Assembly (NCBI RefSeq): GCF_004210375.1
Contig: NC_134830.1
Span: forward strand, 44,707,094-44,771,093
DNA from: Tachypleus tridentatus
Taxonomy: Eukaryota; Arthropoda; Merostomata; Xiphosura; Limulidae
Direction: 5' to 3'
Length of the DNA: 64,000 nt
Numbering within the stretch: the stretch's first letter is position 1; every line of letters starts with the position of its first letter. The notes beneath the pieces are model-generated. The model was not told the origin of the DNA and ran no database searches. It saw nothing but the letters and a program-made list of their open reading frames with translations. Shown piece after piece: positions 21,146 through 31,847 of this stretch. The position numbers and the translations under genes are program-made.

Positions 21146-21169
21146 CCTACTGAATTTACGGAACACAGT

Positions 21170-21425
21170 GGCTGTGTGTTAGTTACATCAACCTGGTTCG
21201 TTCTTATAATTTTACCGAACATCGTGACTTTGTTTATACCAACGTGATTAGTTCTGATAGCTTTACCGAACATCGTGACTGTGTTTATATCAACGTGATT
21301 AATTTTAATAGCTTTACCGAACACCGTGACTATGTTCATTTCAACGTGATTAGTTTGATAGCTTTACCAAACATCGTGACTGTGTTTATATAAACGTGGT
21401 TAGTTCTGATAACTTTATCGTATCA
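21170..21425. repeat. Minisatellite, 51 bp x 5
   Basis: ACATCGTGACTGTGTTTATA, then TCAACGTGATTAGTTCTGAT and AGCTTTACCGA. GTGAC recurs at 21224, 21275, 21326 and 21376 (51, 51 and 50 bp). Because 51 is a multiple of three, a minus-strand frame stays open across it. I regard that frame as a by-product. Confidence 0.9.
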
Positions 21426-21959
21426 TCAGGTGATCAAGCAACGTGGTTTCAGAAATAATTAATGATTTATTGAACGTTTCGGGCACTGTTAAAATTATAT
21501 CTAAAATAATGTTTTGAAAACAAGGGCACCAGTCATTTTAAAATCTACATATTCAGCTGAACAAATGTGACACGAGTGTCAAAGTACAACCGCTGTAGCA
21601 CAATCTTTTAACAGGGGCAGATAGTGTTACTCTCAGTAATTACGTGTTTATTACTTGGATCACATGATGACCAGCTGTGTAGTTTTAGTTAGTTAAGGAA
21701 TAACTATTTCCTAAGTAAGTTGTTTCTTAAAATAGGAAACACGAATAATTCATCTGGAAGAATTTAATTTGTAAACAAGTTAAGAAGAGACAGACCCAGG
21801 TGGCTTTATTTTAAATAAAACGTGATATGTTATTGACTCTAAACACCAAACACCCCCCCCCACCAAAAAAAAAATACAAAATGAAAAGAGACACGAGTTC
21901 AGGTAAACGACAACTGGATAAAACTGTAACTAGAAATAAGTAAAGGTTAAACTGAGAAA

Positions 21960-22100
21960 AAGCAAAGTCCCCTTAACCTTGCTGAGAAGGCATACGTGTA
22001 TAATCACTATCAGGTTAACTTTGCTGCGAAATTATGAATACATATACAACCACTGTTACGTTAACCTTGCTGAAAAAGCATACGTTTAGAACTACTGTCA
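21960..22100. repeat. Short tandem repeat, about 55 bp x 2.5
   Basis: CCTTAACCTTGCTGAGAAGG, GGTTAACTTTGCTGCGAAAT and CGTTAACCTTGCTGAAAAAG mark three successive starts, each followed by a CATACGT-like block and an ACTGT/ACTATCA block. Confidence 0.65.
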
Positions 22101-22131
22101 AGACAGTTACTACTTGAAGTAAATTATAGAA

Positions 22132-22221
22132 TCCTGATCTGGACCCTCTGAGATGATTAGTTGTAAACCTCTTCCTGCCCACAGGACTGTTATCTCTAAA
22201 TACCACAGAGATCAGGGTTCA
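22132..22221. repeat. 90-bp cloverleaf-like dispersed repeat, copy 2
   Basis: The ends are inverted repeats: GAATCCTGATCT at the left and, in reverse complement, GAACCCTGATCT at the right (11 of 12). On minus the interior contains three self-complementary arms: CTGT/ACAG closing TAT/ATA, TCCTG/CAGGA with a 4-base loop, and AGAGGTT/AATCATCT. The copy is oriented as copy 1 and lies 1076 bp from it. Confidence 0.7.
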
Positions 22222-22953
22222 GTATTTATCCAAAGTCGCTATCGTAATTACATTACCTCTATCAGACCAATGTCCATTTATGTTCAACGTTGAACACTTG
22301 TACTAGCACACACCTTGCTTTACTTGAAGTGTAGACAGTCTTACATTGCGTAAATAGCCCTACATATTTTAATACTTATTCACGCGGTAATACATTTAAT
22401 ACCCTACTAGCATTGACGAAAACAGTCCAATCTGATCTGAAAACGCTGCCATCCCCAGCTAGTCAATTATACACAGGCAAGTATAGTTTACAACTGCTCT
22501 ATCTTCCTATAAGTCAGTAGCCTACCGAGACCAAAATAAAGATAAAAAGAATAAGACAGAGACTGTCTAGACTGGCAACAGCTATGGAAGTGACAACACT
22601 CAGGGCTATGTTTTCGAAACGCAGTTACTGTTTTGGTTCAAACGGAGACATAGGAAAGTTACTAGATTTTTGTAAACAACTCTAATCTACATAATTCAGT
22701 ATAATATGACGACAACTCCTACTTTCTCGAAATTAAATTACAAAATTCGGCTTTGATTCTCAAATAACGTTGTTTTTCACACAGTAATAGTTGATAACTG
22801 CAATTCAAAATGAAATAGACATCATTTAACAGTTTTCCCAAAATAAACTTTAAGAAATACATAATAAAAACATTTGACTATTTCTTTCAAAATCGAACAA
22901 AGAATATTACAAAAACTGCTGTTTTTGACTAAACTTTCTTGTGCAAAAAGAAA
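22222..22953. other. Unassigned stretch
   Basis: No gene or known repeat is visible. Confidence 0.4.
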
Positions 22954-23139
22954 TGGCCCAGCATGGACAGGTCGTTAGGGAGCTCGACTCGCAATTTGAG
23001 GGTCGCGGGTTTCAATCCCAGTCACATCAAACATGCTCACACTTTCAGCAGTAAGGGCTTTATAAAGTGACGGTCGATCCCATTATTCGTTGGCAGAAGA
23101 GCAGCCAAAGAGTTAACAGGGAGTGGTGACGACTAACAA
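22954..23139 (+). mobile_element. SINE family A, 3'-truncated
   Basis: GGCCCAGCATGGACAGGTCG, GGTCGCGGGTTTCAATCCC and CATTATTCGTTGGCAGAAGA are present. The copy stops at GTGACGACTAAC where the 51-bp array begins, so the tail was lost or overwritten by array growth. Confidence 0.8.
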
Positions 23140-23144
23140 AGAGC

Positions 23145-24175
23145 TACACATCTACTGAGTGCTGTCTATGTTATACTGACATGGGTAACAGCAGTTACAA
23201 ATCTACTGAGTGTTGTCAAGTTTACACTGACACAGGTAACAAACAGCTACACATCTACTGAGTACTGTCTATGTTATACTGACATGGGTAACAGTAGTTA
23301 CAAATGTACTGAGTATTGTCAAGTTTACACTGACACAGGTAACAAACAGCTACACATTTACTCAGTACTGTCCATGTTATACTGACACAGGTAACAGTAG
23401 TTACAAATATACTGAGCACTGTCCACGTTATACTGACACAAGAAAGAGTGGTTGAAAACCTAATGATTATTGTCCTTGTTATACTCACATACGTAACATA
23501 GTTACAAATCTACTGAGTATTGACCATGTTATACTGATACAAGTAACAGTTGTTAAAACTCTACTGAGTACTGTCCAGGTAACATAGACGGGGGTAACAT
23601 TAATTACAAATCTACTGAATATTGACCAAAATATTCTGAAACAGGTAACAGGAGTTACAAATATATTTAGTTTTGTGCAAGTTATTCTGACACAGGTAAC
23701 AGTAGCTACAAACCTACTGATTATTGTCCTTTTTAAACTGACACAGGTAACAGTAGTTCAAAATCTACTAACTACTGTCCATATTATACTGACACAGATA
23801 ACAATAGTTAGAATTCTACTGAGTATTGTCCATGTTATACAAACTTATTTAGACATAGGCAACAGTTGTTACAAATCTATTGAATACTGTCCATGTCATA
23901 CTGACACAAGTAACAAACAGAAACACATCTACTGAGTACTTACTGTCCATGTTATCCCGGCATAAGTAACAGTAGTTTCAAATCTACTGAGTATTGTCCA
24001 CGTTATACCGACGCAGGTAACAAACAACTACACATCTGCTGAGTACTGTCCGTGTTATACTGATACAGGTAATAGTAGTTTCAAATCTACTGATTATTGT
24101 CTATGTTATACTGACATAGGTAAGAAACAACTGCACATCTTTTGAGTATTTTTCAAGTTTTATTAACACAAGTTG
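23145..24175. repeat. Minisatellite, 51-52 bp x about 20, partly dimeric
   Basis: Each unit has TCTACTGAGTACTGTCCATG, then TTATACTGACACAGGTAACA. The end of the unit alternates between GTAGTTACAAA (51 bp) and AACAGCTACACA (52 bp), giving a partial 103-bp higher-order period. Starts were measured at 23145, 23196 and 23248. The array shows moderate divergence and is open in several frames by chance. Confidence 0.9.
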
Positions 24176-24427
24176 CTACTTAAGACTTGTGTTAAATTTA
24201 TTCGGCTTCATTATCAATAACAACAACGTCAGTTGTAACCAAATCATGTAGCTCATTACTTTCAGATAGTGAGTTTTTTAACTTCCTTCTTTTTTTAACG
24301 TTATATCCGAGTTATTAGTGTCGTTTCCCCGTACTTCTACAATATTATAAGTTTTCATTTTACTATTACTTGTAAAAGCACAAAACCAGTCCTTGTTGCA
24401 TTTATTAATTAATTAGTGATCGATTGT
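24176..24427. other. Unassigned stretch
   Basis: AT-rich, with nothing recognisable. Confidence 0.35.
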
Positions 24428-24531
24428 TTGGAAGTAAGCACAAAACTATACAATGGGCTTCTTGTGCTGCCCACCACGGGTTGCTATCAGCGTGAGTCCG
24501 CAGACATACCTTTATGCCACTAGAGGGGGTT
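24428..24531 (-). mobile_element. SINE family B copy
   Basis: GAAGTAAGCACAAAACTATA, then GCCCACCACGGGTTGCTATC and GTCCGCAGACATACCTTTAT, in reverse orientation. Confidence 0.75.
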
Positions 24532-24879
24532 TCTTACTGCAACTGGACACACAAAACACATCTTCATTTTTTACCTTTAGCAACTCTTTGTAACTGAACT
24601 TCATAATTTCTCAATATCTGTATTAAACTACAAAAACCTTTAGTATAGATATATGAATAATATTATACTAGTTTATTGTTGTCGTTGTTTTTCAAATTGT
24701 AACAGTTAATGCTATATTTACTGTACAAATATCTTTATTCATGTTTTAAACATACATATCAACATATTTGTGTAAACAAAATCTCACAGTTACCCAAACG
24801 TATGAAGCAATGAAAAAGGGAATAAAAGGCGTGACATTAAATAATTGTTTTTACAAACACATACGTAGTCATGTTTTAA

Positions 24880-25350
24880 AACATAGACAAATAGAGCTGT
24901 GAGTTGTGTATTTATTAAACACAGACAAATAAAGCTGTGAGTTGTGTATTTATTAAACATAAACAAATAAAACTGTGAGTTGTGTATTTATTAAACATAG
25001 ACAATATTTATTAAACATAGACAAATAAAGCTGTGAGCTGTGTATTTATTAAACATAGACAAATAAAACTGTGAGTTGTGTATTTATTAAACATAGACAA
25101 ATAAAGCTGTGAGCTGTGTATTTATTAAACATAGACAAATAAAGCTGTGAGTTGAGTATTTATTAAACATAGACAAAACTGTGAGTTGTGTATTTATTAA
25201 ACATAGGCAAATAAAGCTGTAAGTTGTGTATTTATTAAACATAGACAAATAAAGCTGTGAGTTGTGTATTTATTAAACATAGACAAATAAAGCTGTGAGT
25301 TGTGTATTTATTAAAAATAGACAAATAAAATTGTGAGTTGTGTATTTATT
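24880..25350. repeat. Minisatellite, 38 bp x 12, each unit with AATAAA and a GT-rich block
   Basis: The unit reads AATAAAGCTGTGAGTTGTGT, then ATTTATTAAACATAGACA. Twelve copies differ at one to three positions, and one 19-bp partial unit duplication lies near 25003-25021. AATAAA occurs on plus and, through TTTATT, also on minus. Low divergence suggests recent expansion. Confidence 0.92.
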
Positions 25351-25878
25351 CGTGATTTCGCTTTAGCCATTTTTATTTTTTTTATAATTTACCAATTCGT
25401 AAATAACAACTATAGTGCCACAATTGACATCTAACCATTTGTTCATGACTTTTATGCAGTATACATGTTAATGAAAAGTGCACACACACATGCACACGAC
25501 GTTCCTGGAAGACAACTTCAGTACAACAGTTTCATCTGTAACATCAATACTCAAAGCTACCGGAAATGACGCAATGAAGAAATTAATGTCGTCATGATCG
25601 TAAATATTCTCTTTCCTTACTTTTTCCATTTCGTAGATTGGATGAAGTAAAAAAGTATTTTCAAATCCTACTACCATTTGTCCTTGACTATTCATGACGT
25701 TGGTATTTTTGTAAGTTCTTGGAATTAAACTTGAAATCAATACCACAATCTCATTTACACACTTTACCTATTTTTATTTTCTACCTCTGTTGATTGCCAA
25801 ATTTCTAGGTGTGGAATACACAATTCTTTATAATAATATTAACGTTTATAAAAAAATAAATCCCACCTTTCTCTCATC
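25351..25878. other. Unassigned stretch
   Basis: A minus-strand open frame at 25468-25746 (92 codons) has mixed composition. I find no domain, good Kozak context or clear splice sites, so I do not call it a gene. Confidence 0.4.
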
Positions 25879-25986
25879 CCCCTGATATAGCGACAAGCTC
25901 ACTGACTCATGATACTAAAAATCTGGGTTCGATAACTACATTGGGCAGAACACAAATAGTGCAGTTTTGTACTTAAACACAATCAC
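25879..25986 (+). mobile_element. SINE family B copy, diverged
   Basis: CTGATATAGCGACAAGCTCA, then ACTAAAAATCTGGGTTCGAT and GGGCAGAACACAAATAGTGC, with an A-rich end. Confidence 0.6.
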
Positions 25987-26034
25987 ATCTTACTCTCTGT
26001 TTTTTATAACAGAACTGAAATTAATTTGGAAATA

Positions 26035-26051
26035 ATATATATATATATATA
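26035..26051. repeat. (TA)n microsatellite
   Basis: A short run of alternating A and T next to GTGTGTGGTTGTGTG. Confidence 0.7.
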
Positions 26052-26112
26052 CATATGTGAGTGTGTGGTTGTGTGTATTTATAGTAAATATTCAAGTGTT
26101 CTTCGATTATTA

Positions 26113-26385
26113 GTTTGTTTATTTGTTTAGCTTTGAATTTCGCGCAAAGCTACACGAGGGCTATCTCTGATAGCCTTCCCTAATTTAGCAGTGTAAGAGG
26201 AGAGGTAAGGCAGCTAATCATAACCACCAACCGTCAACTCTTGGGCTACTCTTTTATCAATGAATAGCAGCATTGACCGTCAAATTATAACGCCCCCACG
26301 ACTGAAAGGGCGATAATGTTTGGTATGATAGGGATTAGAACCCGCGACCCTCGGATTACGAGCCCAGTGCTTTAACCATCTGACT
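26113..26385 (-). mobile_element. SINE family A copy
   Basis: GAATTTCGCGCAAAGCTACA, then TCAACTCTTGGGCTACTCTT, AACGCCCCCACGACTGAAAG and GGATTAGAACCCGCGACCC. It is nearly full length; the last head bases are missing. Confidence 0.88.
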
Positions 26386-26705
26386 TTCAAAAAAGTTGTC
26401 CAGTCAGGTGTTTTGTACTTCTCAATTAACCTTTCACTCTAAATACTATGATATTTTACTATTGTTTGTAATTCGTACTATATGCAAATATATATGGATA
26501 GTGCTAGAAAATATTCTTAACTCATATCTGTTGCTTTCTTTATATTCACTTTGAAAAGTGAACATATTAAATATATCTCTCTGTGTCGAACATACGTATT
26601 TCTAGTTAAATATGCATTGTTCTGACGTAAATAACGTGGCACTGTGGACTTGTTACCCATATATAAACCGATCTGTCTCGCAGTTTCGGTTGTAAAAGAA
26701 AAAAG

Positions 26706-26760
26706 GTTTGTTTATTTATGGAATTTCGCGCAAACAACGCGGCTAGTAAACATCACCCAT
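26706..26760 (-). mobile_element. SINE family A tail fragment
   Basis: GTTTGTTTATTTATGGAATT then TCGCGCAAAC matches the family tail. It breaks off at CATCACCCAT, with an internal deletion. Confidence 0.55.
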
Positions 26761-26949
26761 AGCCAGAAACTTCGGCTGCTCGTGCTTGTTAGACCGAATT
26801 GTGTGCGTTTTCTGCAATAAGGTAACGGGACGCGAACAGTGTTCACGTAGACACAAAGTTTAGAATGCTTACAAGAGTGTCACACACAGTCTCGTTCACG
26901 ATTGTTCAACACTTCCTCTTTCCCCTCCTTCTAACGTACAAATACGAGC

Positions 26950-26961
26950 GCCATCTTCTGG
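26950..26961 (-). promoter_or_regulatory. CTCF-like site
   Basis: Minus reads CCAGAAGATGGC followed by GC. This matches 11 of 12 positions of the vertebrate/insect-type CTCF core CCASYAGRKGGC. Matches this good occur by chance at some rate in 64 kb, so it is tentative. It lies in a locally GC-richer segment with other promoter-like words. Confidence 0.3.
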
Positions 26962-27039
26962 TAGTTATCTGGTCAGCTAAACATTCTACGACAGGGGTAC
27001 TGCGCGTTTTGAAGAAAACAAAACGCACGACACAAACTC

Positions 27040-27180
27040 TGTAAAAGGGTAAGTTATAAGAATAAATCATTCAAACTCACACGTTTGTATAAGGGTTAGT
27101 TATAACAATAAATCATTCAAACTCACACGTTTGTATAAGGGTTAGTTATAACAATAAATCATTCAAACTCACACGTTTGA
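27040..27180. repeat. Minisatellite, 46 bp x 3
   Basis: AAGGGTTAGTTATAACAATA, then AATCATTCAAACTCACACGT and TTGTAT, repeated with the first unit variant (GGGTAAGTTATAAG). The variant of the first unit is a good splice-donor word (GG/GTAAGT). Confidence 0.85.
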
Positions 27181-27370
27181 GGAGCTGAACGTTCTTAAAC
27201 TATTAAGTTTGCATTCGTTCATTAGGTCTTCTCCGACTTAAAATACTGTTCGCTCCACCTTTATAACAATAACTCTGTCAGAAACGAACTGCTCAGCAAC
27301 ATTGTCTCACATGTTTCAGCGCCAACATTAGGTCTGAAGCAACTTCACTGCAGTGAGCACGCATTTTATA

Positions 27371-27450
27371 ATTGAGAACATGGCGGTTTGGAATCAAGCC
27401 ATAGAAACATTTATGCCCTACGTTCAACGATTTCATTACGGGTGTCACTA
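27371..27450 (+). promoter_or_regulatory. YY1-like AACATGGCGG at a possible translation start
   Basis: GAGAACATGGCGGTTTGG contains the AANATGGCGG core found at many metazoan transcription or translation starts. The ATG at 27380 opens a 23-codon frame beginning MAVWNQAIETFM and closing at TAA. A first coding exon with a weak donor (CGG/GTGTCA) is possible. I do not recognise the peptide, and no downstream exon was identified. Confidence 0.22.
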
Positions 27451-27589
27451 AGACGACTGAAAAAACAAACACTCTATACATTACGATGAAAATATTATTT
27501 CACAAATAATAAATAATTCTACGCAAGGAGGTTCCAAAGCTTCAGTCGGTGAAACCTCACTTATTTATTAAAAGTTTGTTTCAAGTGTT

Positions 27590-27712
27590 TTTTTGTTGTT
27601 AAACGCAAAGCTACATACGGGGATATATGTGTTGTGTTCACCACGGCTATCAAAACGAGGTTCCTAGCGATTATAATAATTCAGAATTACCGCTGATCAC
27701 TAGGGGGATTAT
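27590..27712 (-). mobile_element. SINE family B copy
   Basis: GTTGTTAAACGCAAAGCTAC, then GTTCACCACGGCTATCAAAA and AGAATTACCGCTGATCACTA, in reverse orientation. Confidence 0.7.
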
Positions 27713-28638
27713 GTTCAGATTGGGATATTAATCGCCGTAGTTTAAGTCTCTGAGTTTATCATCCTGTGAATTTTGTAATTCTTAGGTTTGAGGTTACTAA
27801 AACACCAGTTTTAATAAAGGTTGATTTATTTATTAAATATCTTAAACTAGTCACTGCTGATGAAATTGACAACAACATAAAACAGCGGCTTCTATAATAA
27901 GTGTTTTGAATCAAAATAAATGTTTCTCACAAACGTAAACATGAATAACTACCTAGTGTAAGTAATCTTTGAAACTCTTAAATTTATCAGATTGTAAGCA
28001 AATACGTTACGAAATTGAAATGTTGACAATCGTACACAAAAGTTGTATTTTATATTTTTATTATTTATTTATTTCACCTGAGTAAAAGTAAATTGAAGAC
28101 ACATTTTCCAGTAAACATACAACAAACTACAAAGTATATTGTACAAACAAACAGCTAAATCTTTTTCGGTAAGTACCATTAAAAAAAAAAGCACCCAATG
28201 TGCCCGACAGATTTCAAACTTCAAGTTACACTACAGAAGAAAAGCTGTGTACATGACATTTATACATATACAAGTAATATAAAACAAGCTCGAAACACAT
28301 CATGAAAAAATAATTTATCTCTAATGAAAGAGAAAACGCATCACAATGAAAGACACACATCGGTACAGTTTCAAACAGAATATGACGATAGAAGGTTAAA
28401 AAACACAAAAGTAATTTTTAAAATATACAATCCTAGTCTTGCTCTTTCGATGTACCCCTTGTTCAGGGTTAATGATGAGGGATAGAACTTCCCTAAACAG
28501 GAATAGCTCAGTGACATGAATGATAGCTCAGGATTCATATCTCATTTAAGATAACAATTTTATTTGGAATTTTAGTTATATCCATTTACTGAAGTGTATC
28601 TCAAATTGATTTATTTTGTATATTTTAAGGTCTACCCA
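27713..28638. other. Unassigned stretch
   Basis: No gene is recognisable. The 28226-28408 minus frame is hydrophobic and AT-driven. Confidence 0.4.
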
Positions 28639-28763
28639 TTGTTTGTTTGTAGTTAAGCACAAAGATACATAAGAGGTTATCCATGCTCTGCCCATCATGG
28701 GTATCGAAACCCGGTTTCTAGCGTTGTAAGCCCGCAGACATATCACTGTACCATCGGCTGGCG
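28639..28763 (-). mobile_element. SINE family B, well preserved
   Basis: TTGTTTGTTTGTAGTTAAGC, then GGGTATCGAAACCCGGTTTC and GTAAGCCCGCAGACATATCA. The B box GGTTTCGATACCC is intact, and this copy is close to what I take as the family consensus. Confidence 0.85.
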
Positions 28764-31574
28764 CATTACTTTGTAGCATGAATTTGCAAATTACCCAATG
28801 ATACCATTCTTTTGTATTAACAGGTTCTTAAAAAAAATGCATTTATCAACTGCATCTTTCCTGGTGATTTTTTTTCTCATTAAACATAAAAATCTTGTCT
28901 GTTTCATGCATTTCGATTTTAATTATTCGCCAAGAAAGTAAACGTTTGCAGTCTAGTTTATTAAATTACGATCACCTGTACAACTGAGAATATACAGATC
29001 TGAAAAACCATGTTGCAATATAGACAGCTAGGAATAGACATTTAAATTAGGGCAACATACTTCTACACAAACAGTTAAATAATTTCGAACAGTTAAGAAA
29101 TACACTAATACAGTTGTAATATTAGGCCTAAGATATTATTGTGAAGCGTATCAAGTCGTCAACTGAATGTCCCCGACAGCCACAAATGATTCGTTCCTTC
29201 AAACACAATGTGGATTTTTAAGTTACTTAGAACTTAGCTGAACTTGTGTTGTACATCAGTAATTACGGTTCAACTAGCCCTAAAATCAAACACAAGTCCA
29301 CACAAGACTTTTATTGAATTAAAACAGAAAGGTAAGGACTTTACAAACACAACTGCAGAAGTGAGAGAGGTTACGTCACATGTATTTAGTGAACTTTGCG
29401 GTACTGGTCATAACAATTTTAATATAATATAATTAAATGTACAATGGAGAATACATCTTTAGCTATCAGTCCGTGACTGTTCTTTTAGCTAACCTGTGGG
29501 GAATTTTAAAACATTTGAGTAGAAACGTATTTTACAACAGTAATCAAAATACTAACGATTGTACAAAAAACGAAACAATTCAGCACAAGACAAAAACAAC
29601 AGATTTAGATATGTAGTAAATTACATTGTTTACTTTCAATATGAATAGTGTCGAAAGAGATACTGTCACGATTTTTCTTACTACGTTTCGCATTATTACA
29701 GACTAACGAACAATATTCAGTATTTTACCATTCACAAGTCAGTTCATTTGTTTTTCGACACCTTCTCACTGTTTCTAATCATTTCAAATCTAGAACCTGC
29801 ATCTAATATTAGGTCACGAATTTCAGTATTATTATGATTATTTTAAAATAAATTATGCACGCTTATTTTTCCATAAATAAGGTATGAGACTGGAAGTTAG
29901 AAAATCTACTATTTAGGGTTTTTTTTTTTTTTATAACAACCAAATCACCACGAATGATTAATATTTACAAAACAAGACTTTTGAAGTACTTTTCTTTGTA
30001 TACAGACTGTGGAAACATCTTAACCCTCAAATTCCCACCCGGTTTATTCCACTGTACACTATCTGTGTTGTCCACATGTTGTATGTAACACATTGAGTAA
30101 TTTTATGCTTTTATTTGTTGCAACAGACAACGTATAGAAACGAACAAAAAATAAATTGACTCCATTTCTATGTGAAACACTTTCTTTCTAGGATTAGGGT
30201 TAGAGAAGTCGTGGATAATCAGTTTAGCAAAGTATGTTTAAAAACACAGCGACATCTATCTGCAATTTAGGATTAAAAATTATACTGAAGAAAAATTATT
30301 TGGTTTGTCTTATGTGAATAATTAAATTCCAAACCTTTACATCTTTTCAGGTAACTCAGTTTGTTTCGACATGGCTAACAACGCAACCGACCAACCACTT
30401 TTTACACTTTTAAGAAATTGTGTAAGAATAAAAGCGTAGAGAATAATAGAAGACACAATCATGTTCACCTGTTTGTTCACACCTAGAGGTTACGGGTTTG
30501 CAATGCTTCACATTTAACTTTAAAAGTCCGTCACGCGATCACAAACCAAGATATTAAAGACATATAATTCCTATATATATAAAACTACAATTTTTCTGAG
30601 GAGTTGCACACAAAGCAACGGTGTAATTACCTAAAATTTTCTATTTTCGTACCTGAGTTATATTATCAGCTTTTAGACACTTTAAAGAGTTGTTCGTTTT
30701 GTTTTGCTACCTCCCAACACATTTACATAAAATTCGTGTTGATACCAAAAATAAATAACCTGTTAAAAAACAAAGTATTCATTCTATCCATTACACATTT
30801 TAGTGCAAAGTTTGTTTTAATATTTTACCGATTTGATTGCTTGGCAAATCATGATATCATATCTTCCTCATTTTCATCTGTTACTCAATTTAAAATTCCT
30901 CTTAAACGTATTAATCTACGTTACAAAAAAAACAATATCTAACGAAATGAGAAAACCACTTTACTGTCTGACATCTCGTCAGGTACGAGAGATCGATTGC
31001 AGCTCCACCTTCAACATCATCAGGTATGGTTTTCATTTACTGTTACTAAAAGACTAACACAGGATATTTATGGCTGTTTACACGAAACCTTATTGAAACT
31101 TACACTCGGCTTCTTGTATACAGTATTTACATTATTTTAGATACGGCCTAACTACAAACGTGTTTCACGATATACAAACACATGACCACATTTTAATTTC
31201 TGTACAAACTTAAATTACTGCCAAGTATTGATACGATGATGAGGTTAAGTGAAATGTTTCTAGACTTTGGTCCTATTTTACCACAAAAGTAACGAAGAAA
31301 ATTAAACACAGCAACGTTAAGTAAAAACCCTAACATTACCTCCTAAACACTCTCCAAGTGTAGTTCAATTAATACAATTGGTTCCATATATTTTCGCCTA
31401 GATGTCACTGATATAGCGTTAATATCTATAAGTCTGTACTCTAATATTGTTGAGCGTAATCGTCCCACTGTGGAAGGAAGCTTACAGCGCCACTCCTTTA
31501 TGTCTGTGAATGTTTGGCCTCTGTTACGGGAAGCACTGTCGGCGTAATTCTCAAATTTCACGTCATTTCCGTTG
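28764..31574. other. Unassigned stretch downstream of the FERM-protein gene
   Basis: For the minus-strand gene at 31.6 kb this is 3'-UTR or intergenic sequence. The nearest clear minus-strand AATAAA that I noticed is about 30110, preceded by 1.4 kb without recognisable genes. Open frames at 30604-30942 (plus) are hydrophobic and AT-driven. Confidence 0.4.
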
Positions 31575-31847
31575 TCACGTGGTTTCTAATCCAATGCGCT
31601 TCTTCCCATCAGCACGTTGTAGTCGAATGTCAGCTTCTGCGGTCATCTTGACCAAGTCTGGTGAATCAGATGGGGCTAACTCGGATCGTATTGTATTACC
31701 AGTTCCAGTCCTAGTAGCAGTAGCGCGGATTTTAGCTCGAATTTTTTCTAGCCTGCTTAGAGTAGAAGCTTGGGGAGAAGGTGGGACTGTGGGGGCGCGT
31801 CCCATCGCATTCATATAGTCAGCTATTAACAGGGTGATGTCCAGGAT
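31575..31847 (-). CDS. Last coding exon: end of FERM domain and C-terminal tail of a MyTH4-FERM protein
   Basis: The exon begins after a good acceptor (ATAATTTTCCAG, minus) with ILDITLLIADYMN. This is the last helix of the FERM F3 lobe, as in PLEKHH/MAX-1-type and related MyTH4-FERM proteins. It continues with a Pro-rich piece, a basic helix (SRLEKIRAKIRATATRTG) and a Ser/Asp/Lys-rich tail, ending at TGA (31575-31577). It has 90 codons, with higher GC and codon use unlike the surrounding AT-rich DNA. Phase 0 matches the donor of the exon at 35176-35325, giving MPKPK joined to ILDITLL. Family assignment is from memory of the F3 consensus. An unconventional myosin tail is the main alternative. 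A splice donor instead of the stop (CAC/GTGACA) is less likely. Confidence 0.62.
   Translation of the reverse strand: MLDITLLIADYMNAMGRAPTVPPSPQASTLSRLEKIRAKIRATATRTGTGNTIRSELAPSDSPDLVKMTAEADIRLQRADGKKRIGLETT

Noticed and set aside
21136-21339. 67-codon minus open frame
   Set aside because: It is created by the 51-bp array, whose period is a multiple of three.
3000-25350. CRISPR-like arrays (regular repeats at 3.0, 23.1 and 24.9 kb)
   Set aside because: Units repeat end to end without unique spacers, no cas genes exist, and the context is an animal genome. They are minisatellites.
26658-26690. TATA box with initiator (TATATAAA then GCAGTT)
   Set aside because: The spacing is about 22 bases rather than about 30, and SINE sequence follows directly.
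27293-27481. Minus-strand 62-codon frame opposite the AACATGGCGG start
   Set aside because: No splice sites or domain, and probably a shadow of the locally GC-rich segment.
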